A DNA stretch of 64,000 nt from Actinomycetota bacterium (GTDB taxonomy: Bacteria > Actinomycetota > Acidimicrobiia > Acidimicrobiales > Palsa-688). Position numbers and translations under genes: made by a program. Numbering within the stretch: position 1 is the stretch's first letter; each line of letters begins with the position of its first letter. The notes beneath the pieces are model-generated. The model worked only from the letters and a program-made list of their open reading frames with translations. It searched no databases and was not told the DNA's origin. The stretch is from the NCBI GenBank assembly GCA_021323695.1, contig JAJPKN010000055.1:1-64000 (forward strand). The letters are read 5' to 3'. Below are positions 32,840-40,230 of the stretch, one piece after another.

Positions 32840-33766
32840 TCAGTCCACCAGTTGGCGGCCCGTCAGGCGCAGGAACACGTCTTCCAGGCTGGCCCGCCGC
32901 ACCAGGACGTTGGTGGGCTTGAGGCCGCGACGGGCCACGGCCTGAGCGGTGAGGTCGCCGTCTTCGGTGTAGAGCAGGAGGCGGTCCGCCAAGGCCTCGG
33001 TGTGGGGTGCCAAGCCGTTCACCAAGGAGGCCATGGCGGGGGCCTCTTCGTCGTCAAAGCGCAGCTCGACGACCTCCCGGGAGACGTAGCGCTCGATGAG
33101 CTGGCGGGGAGAGCCCATCGCGGCGATCCGCCCCCTGTCCATCACCACCAGGCGGTCGCAGAGCTGTTCGGCCTCCTCCATGTAGTGGGTGGTAACGAGG
33201 AGGGTGACCCCGCTCCGTTTCAGGCGGTGCAGGCGGTCCCAAAGCAGGTGCCGGGCCTGGGGGTCGAGGCCGGTGGTGGGCTCGTCGAGCAGCAACAGCT
33301 CGGGCTGGTTGACGAGGGAGCGAGCGATCGTGAGCCGGCGTTTCATCCCACCCGACAGGTCGTTGACCCGGTCACCGGCGCGTTCGGCGAGCTGGGCGAA
33401 GTCCAGCAGCTCGGCGACCCTCTGGCGTAGCTGGCGCCGGGGGATGCCGAAGTAGCGGCCATAGACGTACAGGTTGTCCGAGACCGACAGCTCGGTGTCC
33501 AGGTTGTCTTCCTGGGGCACCACGCCGAGGCGGGCCCGCACCTGGGGGCCGTAGTCGTCAGGCTCGACGCCGAGCACCCTCAGCTCTCCACCGCTACGAG
33601 GGGAGGTGGCACCGATCATGCGCATGGTCGAGCTCTTGCCCGCGCCATTGGGCCCCAAGAAGCCGAACGCCTCTCCCGGCAGGACATCGAAGTCGATGTG
33701 GTCGACGGCCACGAAATTGCCGAAGCGTTTTACGAGGGCCCGCGCCATGACCAGCGGCTCAGTCAT
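32840..33766 (-). CDS. ABC exporter ATP-binding protein (DrrA/NodI type)
   Basis: ATPase of the ABC-2 exporter, 308 residues. Walker A GPNGAGKSS near 43, Q-loop VVPQEDNLDTELSV, signature LSGGMKRR near 142, Walker B LLLLDEPTTGLD, and switch His in VTTHYMEEAEQL. The C-terminal DUF4162-like tail ends SLEDVFLRLTGRQLVD, typical for drug or lipo-oligosaccharide exporters. I use ATG 33766; the open frame continues into Pro-rich DNA upstream that looks non-coding. Exported compound unknown. Confidence 0.9.
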   Translation of the reverse strand: MTEPLVMARALVKRFGNFVAVDHIDFDVLPGEAFGFLGPNGAGKSSTMRMIGATSPRSGGELRVLGVEPDDYGPQVRARLGVVPQEDNLDTELSVSDNLYVYGRYFGIPRRQLRQRVAELLDFAQLAERAGDRVNDLSGGMKRRLTIARSLVNQPELLLLDEPTTGLDPQARHLLWDRLHRLKRSGVTLLVTTHYMEEAEQLCDRLVVMDRGRIAAMGSPRQLIERYVSREVVELRFDDEEAPAMASLVNGLAPHTEALADRLLLYTEDGDLTAQAVARRGLKPTNVLVRRASLEDVFLRLTGRQLVD

Positions 33767-33884
33767 CTGCCTCGGCCAGCTGGGGAGCCGTGCAGGCAGC
33801 CCACGGTGGGGAGCGGTGCGGGGGACCACGGGGGGAGCCAACTGGGGAGCCGCCTGGGGAACGGTGTGGGGGGTACCTGTGGGG

Positions 33885-34589
33885 TCATGGGGCGTCAGAG
33901 GGCAGGGCCGGCCGCACTGCCCCAGCCGACTGCTCGTGTTCCCAAGCCAGGGCACAGGCCGCCGAACAAAAGTACACGCGGGTGCCATCGGGTGCCCAAC
34001 GGCCGACGAGGCTGGCCACCTGGGGGAGCACCAGGCCGCATACCGGGTCCTGCACGGTCAGCTCGGCGGTGGCGACTCCGAGCCGGACTGCCTCGATGGG
34101 GTGGTCGAACCCGCGCACCGGGTAGGGTAGGGCTTCGCTGGCAGCCACCCACCGGGGGGCTTGGGCCGCCACCTCCCGGGTGGCCAGCACCTGGCCCGGC
34201 ATAGCCGCGTCGCACAGGCGGGAGGCGACGTTGGTGGCCCGGCCGATGTAGTCGTCACCCTCGAAGAGGACCACCGGCCCCATGGCCAGGCCGGCTCGTA
34301 TTGGTAGAAGCAGTTCGTCACCGTTGCCCCTGCCCGGCAGTTCGCGGCTGGGGTTCATCCGGGCGGCCACCTCGAGGACCATGGCCACCGTCGCGGCTGT
34401 GTCGCCCGACCCGAGCATGGCGCCGTCCCCCAGCCACTTGGTGACCCGCACACCCCGGCGAGCAGCTATTTCCCGAAGAGCGGTGCGGAAGTTGGCCAGC
34501 ACGACGACCGTGCTCTCGTCCCCGTGGCGCTCGGTGAACGCGGTGAACCCGCACAGGTCGACGAAAGCGAAGCAACGCTCGACGCGCAT
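33885..34589 (-). CDS. Class III nucleotide cyclase with C-terminal YHS-like domain
   Basis: Putative adenylate or guanylate cyclase, 234 residues. The catalytic domain (1 to about 165) starts RCFAFVDLCGFTAFTERHG with the first metal Asp, then VTKWLGDGAMLGSGD with the second, and DDYIGRATNVASRLCDA with the Asn/Arg pair of active enzymes. After a short linker, VQDPVCGLVLPQVASL and GTRVYFCSAACALAWEHE form a YHS-like metal-binding module with one Cys in DPVCG and two in YFCSAAC. The pairing of a cyclase with a YHS module suggests metal-linked cyclic nucleotide signalling. No membrane span. Confidence 0.82.
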   Translation of the reverse strand: MRVERCFAFVDLCGFTAFTERHGDESTVVVLANFRTALREIAARRGVRVTKWLGDGAMLGSGDTAATVAMVLEVAARMNPSRELPGRGNGDELLLPIRAGLAMGPVVLFEGDDYIGRATNVASRLCDAAMPGQVLATREVAAQAPRWVAASEALPYPVRGFDHPIEAVRLGVATAELTVQDPVCGLVLPQVASLVGRWAPDGTRVYFCSAACALAWEHEQSAGAVRPALPSDAP

Positions 34590-34656
34590 ACCGGTGCAAC
34601 CATGCTCGGGTTCAGCCCACCCCTCGGCAGTCGCTCTTCGGCCTGGCTGGGGTGGC

Positions 34657-35919
34657 CTAGCCCACGCGGCTAGCCAGCACGAAGAACGACGTCAGGGGCA
34701 CTATCTGGACGTCAGCCCCAGTGTAGGGCGCCTGCACGACCTCGCCATTGCCCACGTACATGGCGACGTGCTGGCCCGGGTCGGCGGGGAACACGAGGTC
34801 ACCCGGCTGCAGGTCCGACATCGGGATGTGGGTGGTCACCGCGTACTGCGCGCCGCTGTAGTGGGGCAGGTACACCCCGGCCTGGGCCCACGCCCACATG
34901 ATGAGGCCGGAACAGTCGAAAGCGCCCGGGCCGGCGGCACCCCACACGTAGGGGTCCCCAACTCGGCTCTCTGCAGCAGCTACGGCTATGGCTGCGGCCG
35001 ATGAGCTCGGTGGCGGCGAGGAGGACGAAGCAGCGGGGGACGAGGCAGCGGGGGACGAGGCAGCGGGAGGGGGGGCGGCAGGAGAGGAGGCAGGAGCCGT
35101 TGTGGCCGGGATCTGGACGTCTTGGGCGTGCACGGCCTGGCGTTGGCGGGCAGCTGCCGCGGCTTGTGCCCTCGCCTCCGCTGCTGCCCTGGCCGCAGCC
35201 TCAGCCGCTGCCCTGGCCGCAGCCGCGCGCTCAGCTGCCAGGCGGGCAGCCGCGGCGCGCTGCTCAGCCAGCAGCTGCTGCTGGCGGATCTCAGCCACCA
35301 GGGTGGCGATCTGGCCTTTGACCTGGGCCTCAGCCGCCACCACCTGGTCCTGGGCGGCTTGGACCTGCTGGCGAGCCTTCTCCAGCTGGGCCAGCCGGGC
35401 GGCGTCGGCGTTGCGAGCCGCCACCAACTGCAGGTGAGCCGTGCCTTCCAGGGCTGTCGAGAGCCGGTACTGGTCGAGGACGTCCTGCTCGTGAGCGGCG
35501 ACGGACTGTTCGAGTTCCTGGCGGAACATCGCCTGGTCGATGTTCTCGAGGGGGGCTCCGGCGCCCAAGGCGACCTGCGGCCCCCCACCCACGTAAGCCG
35601 CTATGGCCTCCTGGCGCAGCACGCTGACGGTGCGCAACTGGCCGGCCTGTGCCTGAGCCAGCGCCCTGGCCGCGGCTGCCACATCTGCATCGGCTTGGTG
35701 CAGCGTCATGAGGGCCTGGTCGTAGCGTTCCCCGAGGGCTGCTTCCTGCTGGCCCAACTGGTCGATGCGCTCGGCCAAAGCCTGGGCCTTGGCGCGCTCG
35801 TTGGACAGCTGGTCGGCACCAACTGGGCGCACCGTGCTCGTGACCCCGGCCAGGGCCGACCCCAGCACCAGGACCACTCGTACGGCGTTGCGACGATGGG
35901 GGAATGTGAGCAGCGTCAC
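34657..35919 (-). CDS. NlpC/P60 peptidoglycan hydrolase with coiled coil
   Basis: Exported cell-wall peptidase of the RipA/CwlO type, 420 residues. It has a signal segment (VRVVLVLGSALAGV), a long coiled coil (about 35-270) rich in Ala, Gln and Glu, a Ser/Pro/Ala-rich linker, and a C-terminal NlpC/P60 domain. The catalytic Cys is in GAFDCSGLIMWAW near 320, His in GDLVFPADPGQHVAMYVGNG near 370, and a third polar residue follows. It probably cleaves peptide cross-links during division. The start is uncertain; I chose GTG 35919 because it gives a clean signal peptide, although the nearest GGAAAG is too close to it. Confidence 0.85.
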   Translation of the reverse strand: MTLLTFPHRRNAVRVVLVLGSALAGVTSTVRPVGADQLSNERAKAQALAERIDQLGQQEAALGERYDQALMTLHQADADVAAAARALAQAQAGQLRTVSVLRQEAIAAYVGGGPQVALGAGAPLENIDQAMFRQELEQSVAAHEQDVLDQYRLSTALEGTAHLQLVAARNADAARLAQLEKARQQVQAAQDQVVAAEAQVKGQIATLVAEIRQQQLLAEQRAAAARLAAERAAAARAAAEAAARAAAEARAQAAAAARQRQAVHAQDVQIPATTAPASSPAAPPPAASSPAASSPAASSSSPPPSSSAAAIAVAAAESRVGDPYVWGAAGPGAFDCSGLIMWAWAQAGVYLPHYSGAQYAVTTHIPMSDLQPGDLVFPADPGQHVAMYVGNGEVVQAPYTGADVQIVPLTSFFVLASRVG

Positions 35920-36071
35920 AACTTTCCCGAACCCTAGGTGACGGCAGCGTTGCGGGTCAAGGACCGCTTCCCCCCTTGCCCAGGGGCCGGCCCCCTGTGC
36001 GCCGCTACGCTCGCCCACGCCCCAACCACCGACCGGCGCCTACCGGGTACCGGCCTACCGGCGACCTGCGC

Positions 36072-36662
36072 CTACCAGCGACCCCGGTGGACCACTTCCG
36101 AAAGCGGCCGTCGGGGCCGGCGGGAGGAGGTTGACGGCCGGTCGTCGGGCCCCGGCCAGCCCAGGGCTATGGCCCCGATCGGTTCCCAGCCGTCGGGGGC
36201 CCCAAGGTGGGCGAGGAGGGGCTCTGCCGGCTTGTGCAGGGAAAAGAACAGGGCGCCGAGGCCCTCCTGGGCCAGCCCGAGCAGGAACAGCATGGTGGCG
36301 AAGGCAGTGTCCACCAGCCAGTAGGGGACGGGCCACGCCTCCACGACCTGCGGCCCAGCCTTGTCCGGTCCCGAGTAGCGCTCCAGGTAGGGCTGGCGGC
36401 TGGCCAGGGGCAGGACGACCACGGGGGCGGACAGGAGGCCGGGGTGGTCCGGGTGCTCCAACCAGGAGGGGTCGGCAACCAGCCGCCAGAACTCCGCGGT
36501 CTCGTGCCCCTCCAGCACCACGAAGGCCCACCCCTGAGCGTTGCCGGCCGACGGGGCGTGGGTGGCCAGGGCCAGGGCCCGGTCCAGCACTTCAGCGGCG
36601 ACGGGCCGGTCGAGGAAGCTGCGGCACATGCGCCGGCGCGAGATAACGGCGTCCAGTTCCAC
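36072..36662 (-). CDS. Nitroreductase family protein
   Basis: Flavin-binding oxidoreductase, 196 residues. The start DAVISRRRMCRSFLDRPVAAEV and ALATHAPSAGNAQGWAFVVL are the FMN-binding hallmark of the nitroreductase fold, and LLGLAQEGLGALFFSLHKPAEPLLAHLG is the usual C-terminal half. F420-dependent or FbiB-like roles are possible, since F420 genes lie elsewhere in the window, but nothing specific shows it. The C-terminal 25 residues are Arg/Pro-rich and probably disordered. Monocistronic. Confidence 0.78.
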   Translation of the reverse strand: MELDAVISRRRMCRSFLDRPVAAEVLDRALALATHAPSAGNAQGWAFVVLEGHETAEFWRLVADPSWLEHPDHPGLLSAPVVVLPLASRQPYLERYSGPDKAGPQVVEAWPVPYWLVDTAFATMLFLLGLAQEGLGALFFSLHKPAEPLLAHLGAPDGWEPIGAIALGWPGPDDRPSTSSRRPRRPLSEVVHRGRW

Positions 36663-36875
36663 CTGTGCTCCTCCGGCCCGGCGCCCCCTGGTCAGCGGCC
36701 TGGCGGGCCCTGGTACGCTAAGAGGGGCCCCTCAGGACTGTAGGGGGACCGGCCCGGCCCCAGCAACCCGTGGACCGGCGAACTTTGCGGGCCCCAGGGG
36801 CTTTGCGGGCCTGATGGGCGCGTGACGTCTGCCGGCGGGTGGCCTCGGGCGCGGCCGGAATGTCGACCAACCTGG

Positions 36876-36881
36876 TAAGGT
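36876..36881 (+). promoter_or_regulatory. -10 box of the rhodanese-MoeB gene
   Basis: TAAGGT ends 10 bases before the ATG at 36892, with no Shine-Dalgarno sequence between them. Confidence 0.4.
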
Positions 36882-36891
36882 TTAACTCGTT

Positions 36892-38099
36892 ATGGCCAGC
36901 TTTCGAGACCTGTTGGACGCTGCCCGGTCGCGCACGGCTTCGGCCCTGCCGTCTGAGGCGGCCGAGCTCCTACGACGCCCTGGCGCTGTTGCGCTGGACG
37001 TGCGCGAGGCGGACGAGTACGAGCAGGGTGCCCTGAAGGACGCCGTGCACATACCCCGGGGCTACCTGGAGATGCAGGTGGGGGCGAAGATCCCGGACCG
37101 CTCCACCCCGATCGTGGTGTACTGCGCCGGGGGGGTCCGCAGTGCCTTTGCCGCCGTCACCCTGGCCCAGCTCGGCTATACCGACGTGACCAACATGGAG
37201 GCGGGTTCAACCGGTGGAAGGACGAGGGCCTGCCCTGGGAGGCGCCTGCCGTGCTCCGCCCCGACCAGCGCAACCGTTACCACCGGCACCTGTTGCTGCC
37301 GGAGGTCGACGTGGCCGGCCAGGTGAAGCTCCTGCGTTCCAAGGTCCTGTTGATCGGGGCGGGCGGCCTCGGGTCGCCGGCCGCCATGTACCTGGCCGCA
37401 GCCGGAGTGGGCACGCTCGGCATCGTCGACATGGACGCCGTCGACGCATCCAACCTGCAACGCCAGATCCTCCACAGCACCGAGCGCATCGGCGAACGCA
37501 AGGTCGACTCGGCCAAGAAGACCTTGACCAGCCTCAACCCCGACGTCAACGTGCTCACCTACGACGTGCGCCTGGGGGCCGACAACATCTTGGACATCTT
37601 CAGTGGCTACGACCTGGTCGTGGACGGAGGGGACAACTTCCCCACCCGCTACCTGGTCAACGACGCGTCCCTCAAGCTGGGCATCCCGGTGGTGCACGGG
37701 TCGATATTCCGTTTCGAGGGCCAGGTGAGCGTCTACCTCCCCCACCGGGGGCCGTGCTACCGCTGCCAGGTCCCCGAGCCGCCGCCACCGGAGCTGGCGC
37801 CGTCGTGCTCCGAGGCCGGGGTCCTGGGCGTGCTGCCCGGCATAATCGGCTCGCTGCAGGCGATGGAGGCCATCAAGGTGCTCCTCGGCATCGGCGAACC
37901 TCTGGCCGGGCGCCTCCTCGCTTACGACGCGCTCGAAGGGACGTTCCGGACCTTCCGGCTCAACCGGGACCCGCAGTGCCCAGCCTGTTCCCTGCCCAAG
38001 GAACAGCTGGTCATCGAAGAGTACGATCAGCTGTGCCTCCCCCACCCGGTGGCGCCGCCACCAGTGGCCATGCCCGTGGCTGTGCCCGTGTCGGCCTGA
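36892..38099 (+). pseudogene. moeB: Rhodanese-MoeB/ThiF sulfur-carrier adenylyltransferase, frameshifted
   Basis: E1-like enzyme that would activate a ThiS/MoaD sulfur-carrier protein with ATP. The N-terminal rhodanese domain (36892 to about 37200) reads GAVALDVREADEYEQGALKD, then PIVVYCAGGVRSAFAA with the active Cys. The ThiF/MoeB domain (from 37200 in the next frame) has LLIGAGGLGSPAAMYLAAAG, ERIGERKVDSAKKTL and the zinc cysteines CYRCQVP and CPAC. Between the two, in-frame homology (FNRWKDEGLPWEAP) appears only after a -1 shift at base 37200, where a G seems to be missing from GAGGCGGG. The MoeB half could start alone at GTG 37251. It is either a natural frameshift, a sequencing error, or two overlapping genes. 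Confidence 0.8.
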
Positions 38100-39019
38100 A
38101 CGCGGTCGTCATATCGGTCCAGGGGACCACTCCGTACCTGCTGGCCGTAGACGTCTCGGCCGGGCCTGAGCAGCCCGGCACCGGGTTGCCCGGCGCCTAC
38201 CTGGACGACGAGGTGGACCGCACCCTGGAGCAGGGTGTCCGGCGCCTGGTCAGCTCGCAGACCGGGCTCCCGGTGCGCTACTTCGAGCAGCTGTACACCT
38301 TCGGCGACCGCGGGCGCGCCCCGGGCGGGCGGGAGCTGGCCGTCGCCTACCTGGCCCTGGCCCGCTACCAGCCCGTGCAGGGCCCGGGCCAGCCCCGCTG
38401 GGAGGACTTCTACGAGCTGTTCCCCTGGGAGGACTGGCGCGGAGGCCGCCCAGAGGTCATTGACCGCGTCATCCTGCCTGCCATCGAGGCTTGGCTGGGC
38501 CGCTCGGCACCTGACGTGCTGGCCACTCGCACCGAGCGGGCGGAGCTGACCTTCGGGCTGGGCCACGCCCGCTGGGACCCAGTACGGGTGCTGGACCGCT
38601 ACGAGCTGCTGTACGAGCTGCAGCTGGCTGGCGAGGCACGGGCCGCGGCCTCGGGCGCCTCGCAGGGCGCGGGGCTCCCCGAGCTGGGCCGTCCCTTGGT
38701 CCTCGACCACCGACGGATCGCCGCCGCCGCGCTCGAGCGCCTGCGAGGGAAGCTGGCCTACCGGCCGGTCGTCTTCGAGGTCCTGCCCGAGAGCTTCACG
38801 CTGTCGCGGCTCCAGCAGGTCGTGGAGGCCTTCGCTGGCCAGGCCCTGCACAAGCAGAACTTCCGCCGGCTGGTGGCGGCGGCCAACCTGGTGGAGCCCA
38901 CCGGCTTGGAAGACCCTCGTACCGGCGGCCGGCCAGCCGAGCTGTACCGGTTCCGCCGGGAGGTCCTCCGGGAGCGGCCGGCGCCCGGGCTGGGCCTGCG
39001 CCGCCTGGGCGGCCCGTAG
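38096..39019 (+). CDS. nrtR: NrtR-type regulator (Nudix-related, winged helix)
   Basis: Predicted repressor of NAD biosynthesis, 307 residues counted from a CTG. The N-terminal Nudix-like domain (AVVISVQGTTPYLLAVDVSA, RYFEQLYTFGDRGRAPGGRELAVAYLALARY) has no catalytic Nudix box, as in NrtR sensors. The C-terminal winged helix reads FEVLPESFTLSRLQQVVEAF, then HKQNFRRLVAAANLVEPTG and GGRPAELYRFRREVL. Directly upstream of nadABC with a palindrome at the nadA promoter, so it most likely controls them. No ATG, GTG or TTG exists in frame between the MoeB stop and the first beta strand; CTG 38096 overlaps the TGA. Start is therefore open. Confidence 0.85.
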   Translation: MNAVVISVQGTTPYLLAVDVSAGPEQPGTGLPGAYLDDEVDRTLEQGVRRLVSSQTGLPVRYFEQLYTFGDRGRAPGGRELAVAYLALARYQPVQGPGQPRWEDFYELFPWEDWRGGRPEVIDRVILPAIEAWLGRSAPDVLATRTERAELTFGLGHARWDPVRVLDRYELLYELQLAGEARAAASGASQGAGLPELGRPLVLDHRRIAAAALERLRGKLAYRPVVFEVLPESFTLSRLQQVVEAFAGQALHKQNFRRLVAAANLVEPTGLEDPRTGGRPAELYRFRREVLRERPAPGLGLRRLGGP

Positions 39020-39075
39020 CGGCGCAGCTTCGGCGGCCTCGCCTGCCCGAGTGCCCAGTACCGGGGGCCGTGCGC

Positions 39076-39081
39076 TATAGT
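39076..39081 (+). promoter_or_regulatory. -10 box of the nadABC operon
   Basis: TATAGT, 5 bases before a palindrome that would cover the start of transcription. It lies 95 bases upstream of the nadA GTG. Confidence 0.55.
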
Positions 39082-39086
39082 AGGGA

Positions 39087-39105
39087 TATGCTCACTTCGA
39101 GTATA
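39087..39105. promoter_or_regulatory. Candidate NrtR operator at nadA
   Basis: TATGCTC-ACTTC-GAGTATA: inverted half-sites matching in 6 of 7 positions with a 5-base spacer. Its place at the expected transcription start, between nrtR and nadA, fits a repressor site. Assignment to NrtR is inference. Confidence 0.55.
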
Positions 39106-39175
39106 AGCTCCGGGGGTACCCCGAGGGCCCGAGGCGGCCGCTGCAGCCCCAGGGGCCGGGGCGGCCGCTGCAGCC

Positions 39176-40228
39176 GTGGAGGCCGAGATGGCTGATGTGG
39201 CCGTGGCGGCCGAGGCTCAGGCGACCGAGGAGGCCGAGGCTCAGGCCGGCGAGGGAGGCACGGAGGTCAGCTTCGAGCAGTGGGCGGCCGAGGTGAGGCG
39301 GCTGGCCGAAGCCCGCCAGGCAGTGATCTTGGCCCACAACTACCAGGTGCCGTGGGTCCAAGACGTGGCCGACCACGTGGGGGACTCCCTGGCCCTGTCG
39401 AGGTGGGCGGCGGCCAGCGACGCCAAGGTCATTGTGTTCTGCGGCGTCCACTTCATGGCGGAGACGGCCAAGCTCCTGGCGCCCGACCGGGTCGTCCTGT
39501 TGCCCGACTTGCGGGCGGGGTGCTCGCTGGCCGACACGGTGAGCGCCGAAGACGTGCGCCGGTGGCGGCAGGGGCACCCGGGCGGGCTGGTGGTGGCCTA
39601 CGTCAACACTTCTGCGGCAGTCAAGGCCGAGGCAGACATCTGCTGCACCTCGTCCAACGCCGTCGATGTCGTGTCGTCGTTGCCCGAGGGCCCCGACGTC
39701 CTCTTCCTCCCCGACGTGTTCTTGGGGGAGCACGTCGCCCGGGCAACTGGCCGGCGCCTCGACATATGGATGGGCGAATGCCACGTCCACGCCGCCATTG
39801 CGCCGGTCCAGCTGCGAGAGAAGGTGGCTGCCAACCCCGAGGCCGAGCTCCTGGTCCACCCCGAGTGCGGCTGCACCACGGCCGCCCTGTGGCTGGCCGG
39901 CCGGGGCGACCTGCCGGCGGGCCGTACCCGGGTGCTCTCGACGGGCGGCATGGTGAAGGCAGCCCGGGCCCTCGGCCACGGCCACGCCTTGGTGGCCACC
40001 GAGACCGGGGTGCTGCACCAGTTGCGGGCGGCCAACCCGGCGGCGACTTTCGAGCCGGTGTCGCCCCAGGCTGAGTGCCGGTTCATGAAGATGACGACCC
40101 CGAGCCGGCTGTTGCGTTGCCTGCGGGAAGGCATCTACGAGGTCGACGTCGACCCTGAGGTTGCCGCCCGGGCCCGCTTGGCGGTCGAGCGCATGATCGC
40201 GGTGGGCTCGCCCGGAGGGGGCGAATAG
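39176..40228 (+). CDS. nadA: Quinolinate synthase
   Basis: Fe-S enzyme condensing iminoaspartate (from NadB) with DHAP to quinolinate, first committed steps of NAD synthesis. The 350 residues include [20 protein letters not shown] near 46, [17 protein letters not shown] near 80, [15 protein letters not shown] near 105, [11 protein letters not shown] near 160, [17 protein letters not shown] near 195 and VHPECGC near 225, the family's cysteine and substrate motifs. A 30-residue Ala/Glu-rich N-terminal tail precedes the core. GTG 39176 is the first start in frame. Followed 2 bases later by nadB. Confidence 0.95.
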   Translation: MEAEMADVAVAAEAQATEEAEAQAGEGGTEVSFEQWAAEVRRLAEARQAVILAHNYQVPWVQDVADHVGDSLALSRWAAASDAKVIVFCGVHFMAETAKLLAPDRVVLLPDLRAGCSLADTVSAEDVRRWRQGHPGGLVVAYVNTSAAVKAEADICCTSSNAVDVVSSLPEGPDVLFLPDVFLGEHVARATGRRLDIWMGECHVHAAIAPVQLREKVAANPEAELLVHPECGCTTAALWLAGRGDLPAGRTRVLSTGGMVKAARALGHGHALVATETGVLHQLRAANPAATFEPVSPQAECRFMKMTTPSRLLRCLREGIYEVDVDPEVAARARLAVERMIAVGSPGGGE

Positions 40229-40230
40229 CG

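Noticed and set aside
37251-38099. MoeB as a simple stand-alone gene from GTG 37251
   Set aside because: Possible, but clear family-like residues (FNRWKDEGLPWEAP) are encoded just upstream in the same frame, so a frameshifted fusion explains the sequence better.
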